64,000 bases of DNA from Cyanodermella asteris. Its lineage: Eukaryota > Ascomycota > Lecanoromycetes > Ostropales > Stictidaceae. Made by a program: the position numbers and the translations under genes. Each line of letters starts with the position of its first letter. The stretch's first letter is position 1. This document shows positions 53,907 through 63,709 of this stretch, in pieces. The stretch lies in the NCBI GenBank assembly GCA_900618795.1, contig UYJD01000012.1, positions 274,855 through 338,854 of the forward strand, given 5' to 3'. The notes under the pieces are model-generated. The model made no database searches, was not told the origin of the DNA, and saw only the letters and a list, made by a program, of their open reading frames with translations.

Positions 53907-54600
53907 GTCGTGATCAGGATTGAGGTACAATCCGGGGCAACGTTGGTATTCGAGATGGGTGCATCGGCGACCGGCGGTGGGAGAGGCTCAAGCTCTTGCT
54001 GTCCGGGAAGCTGCGGACCCGTCGAACTGTAGCGTCTGAAGGCTGAGAGAGTCTGTGATGCGCTTGGAGTCTGAGGCCGCTGAGAGGTGAATTGCCGGGG
54101 TAGCGAGAAGGAGGTGGTGGATGGTCGAGTTGGGTTGAGGCATGTCTTGCACGCTTCGCATCGCGCCAAGCATCTCCAGCCCGCCAGCGAGCTCGGGCCA
54201 TAAGCCTTCGAGGCCGGCACGTTGACAAGCTTCCATCTGACAAGTGTAGCTTGAGTTCCCTCTGCTTATTTAGCAGCCGACTCATATTTCTGCGTCAAAG
54301 TCCAGGGCCTTGTCGCACGTGCTCACAACGTATTTATCCATTTCCAGACCGACCATTGCTGGCTCTTACGTTACCACAGGCTCTCTAACGCAGTTCGGCC
54401 AACCATTCTGCAACCTCGCTTACTCTCCGACTTGTACCTCATCATCGTGAAGCTCCAGATCAAGGTCGCGGAGTTGAATTGAGAACAGGAGAGCAAGCAA
54501 TTGGTCGCTGTACGACTTGTTCCGGCTTCACGTAAGTGAGATACAACGTGGCCCACAATGTGCTGCTTAAATCATCTTGTGCTAACACCAAGCAGTCACA
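53907..54600. other. Divergent region between CAF1/POP2 and NDUFB3
   Basis: About 690 bp. The CAF1 side carries minus-strand open frames that run across the CAF1 start in other frames (see findings). The NDUFB3 side carries a probable 5'UTR intron. Confidence 0.5.
54532..54595 (+). other. NDUFB3: Probable 5'UTR intron of NDUFB3
   Basis: A GTAAGTGAG donor, a GCTAACACC branch site and a CAG acceptor frame a 64-nt intron ending five bases before the start codon. This is a complete set of fungal intron signals outside any coding frame. Confidence 0.55.
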
Positions 54601-54916
54601 ATGGCTCCCAAGAGCAACCTCACAGGTTTCGACCCTAAAGCATACGCCAGGTCGGCAGGCCAACCGGCGAACGATCCTTGGAAGAGAGCGTACGTGCAAT
54701 GGATAGGACTCGGCCGGTGGTTGGAAGCTGACACAGGATAGTGAGGCTTGGAGATATAGCGGACCCTTCAGCAGGCGCAACAGATTCAAAGGCCTGTTCC
54801 CGGGATTTGGCACAGCGGTAGTTGCTTTCGGCGCATACTTGGCATACGAAGCTGTCTTCTTACAAAAGGACGATCATCACGGACACGGACACGGGCATGA
54901 CGAGAAGGGGCATTGA
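54601..54916 (+). CDS. NDUFB3: NADH:ubiquinone oxidoreductase B12 subunit (complex I)
   Basis: Two exons (54601-54689, 54742-54916) give 87 residues. The family core is clear: NDPWKRAEAWRYSGPFSRRNRFKGLFPGFGTAVVAFGAYLAYE, with one membrane helix at its end. A His/Asp-rich tail (HHGHGHGHDEKGH) finishes the protein. It is an accessory subunit of the membrane arm of mitochondrial complex I. The intron splits the Arg-Ala-Glu region in phase 2. A TGTACATA element about 225 nt after the stop could be a Puf3 site in its 3'UTR. Confidence 0.93.
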
Positions 54917-55940
54917 TGGAGTTGAGTTTTGGATGTCACACCGTTGAAGGAACGATCGCACCACGCAGGAATCACCATGCATATTGGCGGGTCTGTGATG
55001 GCTTTGGAACGTCCGTTTCCAGGCTGTGTGGACATGCGATGGTGAACTGCTGCTTGCCAGCTGTTAGTTTGCGAGGCTAGAATGGCTAGAGTCCGAGATT
55101 ACAGGCTCCTGATATATGCTATGGCTCAGTCACAGCTTTCTGTACATATACCCTGACAGCTACGACAGCAGGTTCTCAGGATTGCATGACACGGCGAATT
55201 TCCATTGGGGTTACTTCTTTCGATGTTTCTACAGAGCAGCTGTGCGTCTCCAGCATCCGCCGTCTGGCAATTTCTCTGGCCTACTTTGTAGAAAGGTGGA
55301 AATGTGAGTACAGTATCGAAGCCAGACTAAATCAGTAGCGGACTACCACAGAACAGCGTAATACCAAAGGCACTCTGCTGTGGGGGCACGGTCTCCCCGT
55401 CGAGCCTTCATAGTCATGAGTGGCTTGTCATGGCGAGGAACTGCGTCGTGTGCCGTGTAGGAATGTGTTGAAGTGCTTTCGAGGTTACTCCTGATATGAT
55501 AGATATCTCCGAAAATACCACACTTAGTATCTCGCTTGTGGTGCTACTAGTAGCTGGGCCGATTTGGCGACGCTACTGATTACTACCGCTAGACATTGCC
55601 TCCGGATTCACAGCCGACCAGCAAACCTGCAAAGGAGAAACTAGGTACCAAAACCCGCAACTATGCTACGTAATGACCGGTAGCCATCATTGCTGACCTG
55701 GTGATCAAATCAACATCTTTTTTGTGTACTCTGAGAACAAGTAGCCCGTCAACCTTGTTTTTGCATTCTAAATTTTGGTTGTGTCTACAAAACATAACTG
55801 TGACCCAAAACACAAGAGTAGAAGCTCACAGTCTGTTTGTCAACAAGCCCTCGGCCTTCCTGGACTGGAGCCACTGCCTTGACCTTTCTCTAGCATTCTT
55901 TGCTTAGGACAGATTGAGTGTTCGCGGCAGAGTCGTCAGC
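54917..55940. other. Intergenic region between NDUFB3 and WDR70
   Basis: About 1 kb; the NDUFB3 3' flank and WDR70 promoter. A consensus Puf3-type octamer (TGTACATA) lies at 55141-55148. No gene seen. Confidence 0.55.
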
Positions 55941-57704
55941 ATGGACGACGACGAAATCATCATCGAGCAGGATGAAGGCCTTGCCCAAATGTTTCCCACA
56001 AGTTTCGGAAAGCAAAAAGCCCAGAGCAACGCCACAGCACAGCTTGAAACCTCCAAAAGAAACACCACTGCGCCATCTACCACTCCGCAGATTACAGCAC
56101 CAGAAGCGACTACGCAAAGCAAGGTCAACGACCAGGACGATGCCGACTCTGACGACGACGAAGATGAATACGGCTCCGACTCTGACGACGGGAACGCTGA
56201 AGACGAATATCCCATCTCACACGAGATGATAGTCAAGACGCATGAGAAGGCTGTAACATCGCTTACCTGTGATCCTTCGGGATCAAGATTGATATCTGCG
56301 TCCCTCGACTGTACCTTCAAGCTCCATGACTTCTCCTCCATGACCCCAACCACAATCAGGGCTTTCAAATCCGTGGATCCGACTGCGACCAAGAACTCGG
56401 CCGCTCAGGAAGTGCATCCGATAAATCACGTTTCCTTCAACCCGCTCTCTCCATCCTCAGTCCTCGTCATCCCCGCGACCTCTCAGGCCAAGATCTTTTC
56501 ACGAGATGGCGAAGAGCAGCTCACGTTCAACAAGGGCGACATGTACATTCGGGACATGCATCATACCAAAGGACACGTCTCCGAGATCACTACGGCGGCA
56601 TGGAATCCTACGAATGCGGAGGTATTTGTCACGGCCGGCACAGACAGCACGTTACGAATCTGGGACATCAATAATCATCGCGCCCAGAAGGATGTAATCG
56701 TCCACAAGTCGAGATCTGCGGGCTCGGGAGGACGAACCAGGATGACGGCAGTGGCATGGGGAGCCAGTGCCCAAGGAGGCCCCAACGTGCTCGTCGGAGC
56801 GGCCCTCGACGGCAGTATTGCCATGTGGCAGGGAAACGGCCCCTTCACCCGACCAGCCGGTGAGATTCGTGACGCTCACACACCCGGCACATGGACATCA
56901 GGGCTCGCCATCAGTCCAGACGGGCGCACCGTAGTAACCCGCGGCGGCGACGATACCATCAAGCTCTGGGACCTCCGCAAGTTCAAAGCCCCCTTATCCC
57001 AAGTCTCCCACGCGTCCAGCTCGTCTCAATTCCCGACTTCAAGCATCACATACTCTCCTTCTGGTTCCGCGATCCTCACGGGAAGCAGCACCGGACACCT
57101 CCACATCCTCAACCCGGCGACCCTCCGGCCCGAAGTCATAACGCCAGTATCACCGGGCTCAGCCCTCATCGCCGTCCTCTGGCACGAAAAGATGAACCAG
57201 ATCTTGACCGGCTCCGCCGACGCGTCCACACACGTCCTGTACCGACCTGGCATGTCCGCAGCCATGAAAGGTGGCGCGCTCGTCATGGCCCGCGCGCCAA
57301 AACGGCGGCACATTGACGACGATCCCTCGCGAACGACCGACATCTCCGAGGGCATATCCGGAGATCAGATCTTCACGCCGGGCGCGATGCCACAAGGGGG
57401 CGCGAGGAAGCCACTTACGGGGCTGACTGCGTCTGGCAGGTCACGAGATCCAAGACGGCCGGCGGTGCAGCAGAGCACGCCGTTTGCGAAGAACACAATG
57501 GATGAGGTGACGTTGAGAAACAATGTGCCGCTGAGCTCGATGCGGGACGAAGACCCGCGAGAGGCGCTGTTGAAGTACGCGGACAAAGCAGAGAAAGATC
57601 CTCAATTCACAAATGCGTGGAAAGAGACACAGCCTAAGACTATCTATGCTGAGATCAGTGACGAAGAGGACGATGGACCCAAGAGGAAAAGGATCAAAGG
57701 ATAG
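55941..57704 (+). CDS. WDR70: WDR70 homologue (gastrulation-defective-1 family WD40 protein)
   Basis: An intronless gene of 587 residues. An acidic N-terminus (DDDEDEYGSDSDD) is followed by a WD40 propeller with the family's blocks: THEKAVTSLTCDPSGSRLIS, LVIPATSQAKIFSRDGEE, KGDMYIRDMHHTKGHVSEIT, TAGTDSTLRIWD, TRGGDDTIKLWDLRKFKAPL and LWHEKMNQILTGSAD. The C-terminal tail holds DQIFTPGAMPQGG, EDPREALLKYADKAEKDP and TQPKTIYAEISDEED, which are also typical of WDR70 and distinguish it from other WD40 proteins. In fission yeast and animals WDR70 acts in chromatin at DNA breaks with CRL4-type ubiquitin ligase parts. The start ATG (55941) precedes a conserved acidic motif. It converges on the eEF1B-gamma gene. 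Confidence 0.9.
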   Translation: MDDDEIIIEQDEGLAQMFPTSFGKQKAQSNATAQLETSKRNTTAPSTTPQITAPEATTQSKVNDQDDADSDDDEDEYGSDSDDGNAEDEYPISHEMIVKTHEKAVTSLTCDPSGSRLISASLDCTFKLHDFSSMTPTTIRAFKSVDPTATKNSAAQEVHPINHVSFNPLSPSSVLVIPATSQAKIFSRDGEEQLTFNKGDMYIRDMHHTKGHVSEITTAAWNPTNAEVFVTAGTDSTLRIWDINNHRAQKDVIVHKSRSAGSGGRTRMTAVAWGASAQGGPNVLVGAALDGSIAMWQGNGPFTRPAGEIRDAHTPGTWTSGLAISPDGRTVVTRGGDDTIKLWDLRKFKAPLSQVSHASSSSQFPTSSITYSPSGSAILTGSSTGHLHILNPATLRPEVITPVSPGSALIAVLWHEKMNQILTGSADASTHVLYRPGMSAAMKGGALVMARAPKRRHIDDDPSRTTDISEGISGDQIFTPGAMPQGGARKPLTGLTASGRSRDPRRPAVQQSTPFAKNTMDEVTLRNNVPLSSMRDEDPREALLKYADKAEKDPQFTNAWKETQPKTIYAEISDEEDDGPKRKRIKG

Positions 57705-57908
57705 AGCACACGCATGGGTGAAGTTGGAGAACAAATAGAATTCTTCTATGATCTTTTGCTTGAGTCGTCGCTGGACATGAGCTGAAAAAGCCCGAATTTT
57801 CAGCCTGCCTTTCATTTCGGTGTCATCGACTTCTGTGCCCCCCCTCATCGCATCGTCACAATGAAACATGAATCGTCGCTCCCGTATCTGTCAAGACAAT
57901 TGAAGCAT

Positions 57909-59384
57909 CTACTTGAAAACCTTGCCGTCAGCCCACTCGTAGGTCTTGCCCTTGTAGGTGATGGGCTTGTCCCAGCTCCACTGGTCGTTGACGAACTCCT
58001 TGTCGGCCTCCTTAGTGGGGTCGAGCTTGGTGAATTCATAGCTTTCGTAGTCGGGAGCGACATCGAAAGCAGGAAGAGCCTCCTGGCCGCGGACAAGGAA
58101 AGCACCCTGGATGACGCTGTCGTTGGTCTGGCCGTAGACGCTGACGCAGCCGAAAAGGAACTTTCGGCTGGCCTCGAGGCGGGCGAAGAAGCCTCCGACC
58201 AAGTTGGAAGACATGAAAGTCATGGTAAGCTCGTCGTTGTATTTGTAGTCAACCTTCCACAGCGAGTACTCGTCCGGCTTGTAGTTCTGCCAGAACCAAG
58301 GCAGCGCAACCTCGCGAGTCTCCTCGTTGGAGTACTGGCGCTTCCACTCGTCGAGGACAAGAGTTGGTTTCGGCAGCGACTCGAGCGGGTGCTTAGGCTT
58401 GGGGGCTGGTGCTGGCTCATCCTCCTCTTCCTTAGCAGCCGCGACCGGAGCAGCCTTAGGGGCAGCAGCGGGCTTGGTCTCCTTCTTTGGCGGCTGGTAT
58501 TCGATGGCCTTCTCGATTGGCTCAACAGGTGAGACAACGGCTTGAAAGATGTCCTGGTGGCGGACAGTGTTCCACCAGCGGGTGGTGTTAGGGTACTTGG
58601 TACGGAACTGCTTGTCGAAGACGAACTGGTAGGCACGTCCAACGATGGCAGCGGCGAAGATGTCAGCAAGGGTGAGGCGCTCGCCAACAAGGTATGTCTG
58701 GTTCTTGAGGTGCTCCTCGAAGACCGAGACAATCTTCAAGGTAGCAGCCTGTGCATCCGAAACGGTCTTCTTGTTGTAGGGGTCAAGGCCACGGAGCGGG
58801 CGGAACCAGGCACCGGTATGCTTCAGGAACTCAGAGTTGGCGAAGGACATCCATCGGAGGATGGAGGCGTAGTCTTGCTTGGTCTTGCCCAGCAAGGTAG
58901 TCTTCTCGTTCTGAGAGGTGACTGCCAAAGTCAGTAAAAGCTCTGCGAACTCGCGTGGCACAACAAGGCGGTTTGATGGTGTCGCTCAGAAGTTGAGTAT
59001 CAACAAGTATTTGTTTCAGACAGGGATAACTGTATGTGATAAGGTTTCTCATCAGGGCGAAGGGGCGAAATCTAGGCAAGCTCTTTGCAGGGATAGCTCA
59101 AGTGGGGCAGTACTGACTGTAAACGCTGATGGCGATGGTCTCGGTCAATGTGTAGCCATCGGTACCAACGAAAGTGGGAACGACACCAAGAGGGTTGATC
59201 TTGAGGTACTCGGCGCTCTTGGGCTGACCGAGGGTGATCTCCTCGAGCTCAAGGTCGAGGTTGTTGGCCTTTGCAACCACGAGAATCGGGACAGTGCGCG
59301 GGTTTTCCTGTGCGCTGTTAGAAACGGTTGAGTGCATCTATGGATCAAGCTCACCTTGGCACCGTAGAGCTTGCCGAACGACAT
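57909..59384 (-). CDS. EEF1G: Translation elongation factor 1B, gamma subunit
   Basis: Three exons (59384-59355, 59307-59118, 58921-57909) encode 410 residues. The first exon is only 30 nt (MSFGKLYGAK). A GST-like N-domain (ITLGQPKSAEYLKINPLGVVPTF) and GST C-domain (YLVGERLTLADIFAAAIVGRAYQFV) are followed by a Lys/Ala/Pro/Glu linker. The EF1G domain (HPLESLPKPTLVLDEWKRQYSN; VALPWFWQNYKPDEYSLWKVDYKY; SWDKPITYKGKTYEWADGKVFK) reaches the C-terminus. It scaffolds the nucleotide-exchange complex that reloads eEF1A with GTP. Intron 2 is 196 nt, long for this window. Across that splice the frame reads SVYITSQNEKTTLLGK, as expected. Confidence 0.95.
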
Positions 59385-59668
59385 CTTGACGGTGTTTTCA
59401 GAAAGCGAGGACGGGTTGGGTTGTGGGAGTGCGGTGTATCGCGGAAGCTGGGAATGACTGTAGAAGTTTTTGCCCACAGTAGCAATAATAAGACTTTCTC
59501 GTCCCGCCGCGATTTCCAGGGAGCAAAAGTGGAGCAGGCGCCGTCGGCCCGGCAGAACTATGCGCCGCGGCTGGCAAGTGCTCAGGCGCCGAAATGTTTC
59601 CAGAGGTCTGCCGCGTTCAAAAGGACATAGGAAAGCTCTAATCGGGCTCCCTCTCAACTTTGACACAG

Positions 59669-60580
59669 ATGAGGGCGAATCAGGCCGTAAGGCAATGGGC
59701 CTGGCAGTGCCAGAGCTGCACATCACAGATAGCTCAGCGCCAGGGTCTATTAGGCGTCCGGTCTCTCAGCACAACGACAACTCGCCGACAAGATCAAATC
59801 AAAGCAGCAAAGCCAATTGATTTTAGCAAGGACGACGGACCCAGCAAGAACTTCTCTCGAATCATTCCGAACTCCCCATCCTACTTCACCGCAGCTCCCC
59901 AATTCACCGACAGCTTGTTATCCCTGCAAGAACTATTACGCAAATATCAAACATTACCAGCGCTCACACCCGCGGCTGCACCCCGGGCAGCATGGCAAAA
60001 GCTGGATGAATACAGGCAAGCGGTGGCTGAACCGGTCAAGGCTTCGAAATACAACCGTGTGCTTGATTTGTTAAAGCGACTGAATCGCATTCATCCTGCG
60101 CTAATGCCAGCGGAGGTCTCGGAGGCCTTGGCAAAGCATCGACGGCCATTTGATCCGTCTATAGGGCAGGGCAACCCGGGCGTCATCGACGAACATGGAC
60201 GCGCTCCTGGAGTAGGGCGGAGAAAGGAATCTTCTGCTCGTGTTCTCCTGGTTGAGGGCACGGGCGAAGTGTTGGTCAATGGACGAAGTATCAACGCTGC
60301 ATTTGGCAGGATACACGACAGAGAGAGCGCGTTATGGGCTCTGAAGGTCACTGGCCGCCTGGACAAGTACAACGTGTGGGCTCTGGTGTCTGGTGGTGGA
60401 ACAACAGGGCAAGCGGAGGCTATTACGCTTGCATTAGCCAAAGCTCTGCTGGTGCACGAGCCTGCATTGAAACCGGTGCTCAGGAGGGCTGGAGTTATTA
60501 CAAGGGATCGCAGAAGAGTGGAGAGGAAGAAGCCTGGTCATCTCAAGGCCAGAAAGATGCCAGCCTGGGTCAAACGTTAA
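59669..60580 (+). CDS. MRPS9: Mitochondrial small-subunit ribosomal protein uS9m (MRPS9)
   Basis: A single exon of 303 residues. The N-terminal 45 residues form a presequence with no acidic residues (MRANQAVRQWAWQCQSC, RSLSTTTTRR). A helical extension precedes the uS9 core: GVGRRKESSARVLLVEGTGEVLVNGRSINAAFGR, KYNVWALVSGGGTTGQAEAITLALAKALL, and RRAGVITRDRRRVERKKPG. The last bases encode the invariant basic tail ending MPAWVKR, which reaches the decoding site. It is divergent from the eEF1B-gamma gene across 284 bp, so a cytosolic and a mitochondrial translation gene share a promoter region. The first ATG in frame was used. Confidence 0.93.
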   Translation: MRANQAVRQWAWQCQSCTSQIAQRQGLLGVRSLSTTTTRRQDQIKAAKPIDFSKDDGPSKNFSRIIPNSPSYFTAAPQFTDSLLSLQELLRKYQTLPALTPAAAPRAAWQKLDEYRQAVAEPVKASKYNRVLDLLKRLNRIHPALMPAEVSEALAKHRRPFDPSIGQGNPGVIDEHGRAPGVGRRKESSARVLLVEGTGEVLVNGRSINAAFGRIHDRESALWALKVTGRLDKYNVWALVSGGGTTGQAEAITLALAKALLVHEPALKPVLRRAGVITRDRRRVERKKPGHLKARKMPAWVKR

Positions 60581-61413
60581 GCCATCTTACTTTGTACAAG
60601 AGATCTACAAATTCTTTTCTAATGAAATGTACAAAAGCTATTCCAGTCCATGGTCTGCTCGAACCTCCTGATTGCTGTTAATTTGCGGCCGTAGCCATAG
60701 GCTCATGCCAAACCAGGAGGGAAGAACTTGTTACCAGTGCCCTGTTCAGCCGCGCAATTAAGTGCCGTGGAGTGTTCAAGTGACCATCCGACTAGATACT
60801 TAGCTGAGCACCCAAATGAGTACGTGGTCAGCTATGATACAAAGTATCACAGCATATAAAAAGAAAGATAAACATCCCATCGTTATGGTCTTCAGCTTTC
60901 AGGGTAGTAATTAGAAAGCAAGAAAATAGATGTAGGCCGGCAGGTCGGCGCGACTTCTTTCTAATCGCATTGACACTGATGCTGTGTCCATCCAACAGAT
61001 CTGAAAGGTGGTATTCACACCGCTGATAGAAGCTCAGACGGTCAGTGGGAGAAACCTCATTCTAGCAACTTCCATACGAAATAAGAGCCATCAGAACAAA
61101 GCTACTGCCTGAGCAGCTCGTGGTTGATAATAAGCGCATGGATGCTCGAGTTTGGGAAGACGTGCATGGTTCGATGGCGCCTGGACCCTGATTGGCTTAG
61201 GCGAGTTTGACACGAACACCACAATTCATCCGGCGCACGAATCTCCTCGACTGTCTCCGCGCCCAGCTCTTCAACGCATTCTCCCAACCTTCAACACTCA
61301 CATTTCTGCTCCCACTTACCTTTGGAGGAGCTCTATTTTGGTCTTCCTTCCCCGGACTCTTGTCACTCCTTTGATCTAAGCTTCGAAGTCCGCATCGCGG
61401 CACCGTCGCAATC
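60581..61413. other. Intergenic region between MRPS9 and SEC61
   Basis: About 830 bp. It holds a few units of the 12-bp repeat near 60.8 kb and the SEC61 promoter and leader. No gene seen. Confidence 0.55.
60794..60840. repeat. Short array of the 12-bp TAGGTACTTAGC-type repeat
   Basis: About four diverged units (TAGATACTTAGC, TGAGCACCCAAA, TGAGTACGTGGT and a partial one) in 12-nt phase. It matches the consensus of the larger arrays near 27.2 and 63.4 kb. Confidence 0.5.
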
Positions 61414-63032
61414 ATGAGCGGTCGTAAGTGCTCTCGTGCCCTCGAGCTTGCCTCAGCGCCCAATTCAGAGAGAACATGTCGCTGACAGAGTACTACTACA
61501 GTTCGCTTCCTCGATCTTATCAAGCCCTTCACGCCCCTCCTACCGGAGGTGGCTACTCCCGAAACCAAGACAGTTCCTTTCAACCAGAAACTCATGTGGA
61601 CAGGGGTGAGCCAACTAGGTCCTGAAATAAGAGCTTCGGATTGACACATATACAGTTGACGCTATTGATCTTCCTTGTCATGAGCCAGATGCCCCTATAC
61701 GGTATTGTCTCATCTGACAATTCTGACCCACTTTACTGGCTGCGAATGATGTTGGCTTCCAATCGAGGAACGCTCATGGAACTCGGTATTACGCCCATTA
61801 TCTCGTCAGGCATGGTTTTCCAACTGCTCGCCGGTACTCACTTGATCGACGTCAACTTGGAGTTGAAGGTAAGCTGGCAAAGCCTCGATGAAGATGTCGA
61901 AGAATTGGCTAACATCGAGATGTAGACCGACCGCGAGTTGTACCAGACCGCGCAGAAGTTGTTCGCCATCATTATTTCGATTGGCCAGGCTTGCGTCTTT
62001 GTGCTTACTGGTCTCTACGGACAACCTTCTGACCTCGGCGCCGGTATCTGTATCCTTCTCGTCGTCCAGCTCGTCGTCGCCGGTCTCATCGTCATCCTGC
62101 TTGACGAGCTTCTCCAAAAGGGATACGGTCTCGGCAGTGGCATTTCTCTCTTTATCGCCACGAACATTTGCGAGTCGATCATGTGGAAGGCTTTCTCGCC
62201 AACAACTTACAACACCGGTCGTGGCCCGGAGTTCGAGGGTGCCGTTGTTGCGCTGGTCCATCTGCTTGTGACTTGGCCCGACAAGCAGGCCGCTCTTCGC
62301 GAAGCTTTCTACCGCCAGAACCTGCCGAACATCATGAACCTTTTGGCCACCGGTGTCGTCTTCGCCGCGGTTATCTATCTCCAGGGTTTCCGTGTCGAGA
62401 TCCCTCTGAAGTCAAACCGCCAGCGTGGAATGCGTGGCAGCTACCCCGTCCGTCTGTTCTACACCAGCAACATGCCCATCATGCTGCAGAGCGCTTTGGC
62501 TAGCAACTACTTCCTGATCTCTCAAATGCTCTACAGCCGCTTCTCCGACAATCTTCTCGTCAAGCTTCTGGGTGTCTGGGAGCCTCGCGAGGGTTCGGCT
62601 CAGCTCTTTGCCTCGTCCGGTGTTGCTTACTACATGTCACCTCCAACCGACCTGAAGGCTGCGGTGCTCGACCCGATCCACACCGTCATCTACATTCTGT
62701 TCATGGTCACCGCCTGCGCCATCTTCTCGAAGACCTGGATCGAGGTCTCCGGTTCCGCCCCACGCGACGTCGCCAAGCAATTGAAGGAGCAGGGTCTTGT
62801 CATGGCTGGCCATCGCGAGCAGAGCATGTATAAGGAGCTCAAGCGCGTTATCCCGACCGCGGCCGCTTTTGGTGGTGCCTGCATCGGTGCTCTGTCCGTG
62901 TTCAGTGACTTGATAGGTGCTCTTGGCTCCGGTACTGGAATTTTGCTGGCTGTGACCATCATCTACGGCTACTTCGAAATAGCAGCAAAAGAGGGTGATA
63001 TAGCCGCCATGCGTGGTATGGTCATGGGCTGA
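61414..63032 (+). CDS. SEC61: Sec61 alpha subunit of the ER protein translocon
   Basis: Four exons (61414-61423, 61502-61605, 61656-61868, 61926-63032) encode 477 residues. The first coding exon is just 10 nt (MSG plus one base), which joins to [10 protein letters not shown]. The rest follows the family closely: [43 protein letters not shown] (plug region), [23 protein letters not shown]-type helix [41 protein letters not shown] and [17 protein letters not shown]. Ten membrane helices form the channel for secretory and membrane proteins. The acceptor after TACTACAG, not an earlier AG, is needed to give MSGLRFLDL. It lies in the same window as SPC1, which acts downstream. Confidence 0.96.
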
Positions 63033-63709
63033 AACACGGATCTTTGTGCAGGCGCTGAGGCTCAAGTCTTCGTATTTCGAGAAGGTTCCTGGTGGCCGAG
63101 CGGGCGATACAAGTGGTCCAGTGGAGTTGCGTGAGAATCTAAGCATTGTGAATGCAAAAGTTTTGATACACAGCTACTGGAATTGGACGTGTCATGAAGG
63201 CAAAGAAGAGTGTAGATAGCGCTCGAAAATGTATTAGTATCGCATCGTGCTCGAGTACCAGTATAGCAGAGAGAAATATCTGCCGGCGTCCTTTGTGATT
63301 TGCCTAATGTTTTGTCCAACGACTGCGGTACACAGATACTGTAGTATCGATGTTGTTTATCGGCTAGATACTTAGGTAGCTAGGTAGTTAGCTAGGTATT
63401 CTGCTACGTACTTCGCAAGGTGTATACTTAGGTTACCCAGCTAGTTACTTGACTAGATACTTGGTCAGCTTCTAAGCAGGGTAAGGTATCGAGCTTGTGA
63501 GTCAAGAAACCAAATTTCGACAGTCATCGAATAGTCTCGCTGAAGATCCAAATCGAACTAATATGTAAACAAGTAGCGGGTATCTCGTAAATCTTCCCAG
63601 TCAGCCAGTCATCAGTGGCTCGACAGTCCAACACCTGAACTCCCGAATCGCACATTATCCCGTAAGCCTTCGTTATCCGTGAATCTCCCTTCCCATGCCG
63701 TTCACAGCC
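63033..63709. other. Convergent spacer between SEC61 and the KHA1-like gene
   Basis: About 680 bp with two facing 3'UTRs and a 12-bp repeat array (separate entry). No gene seen. Confidence 0.55.
63363..63480. repeat. Degenerate 12-bp tandem repeat (TAGGTACTTAGC consensus)
   Basis: About nine units such as TAGATACTTAGG, TAGGTAGTTAGC, TAGGTATTCTGC, TACGTACTTCGC, TAGTTACTTGAC and TAGATACTTGGT. The period and consensus match the array at 27.1-27.4 kb although the two loci are 36 kb apart. Confidence 0.75.
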
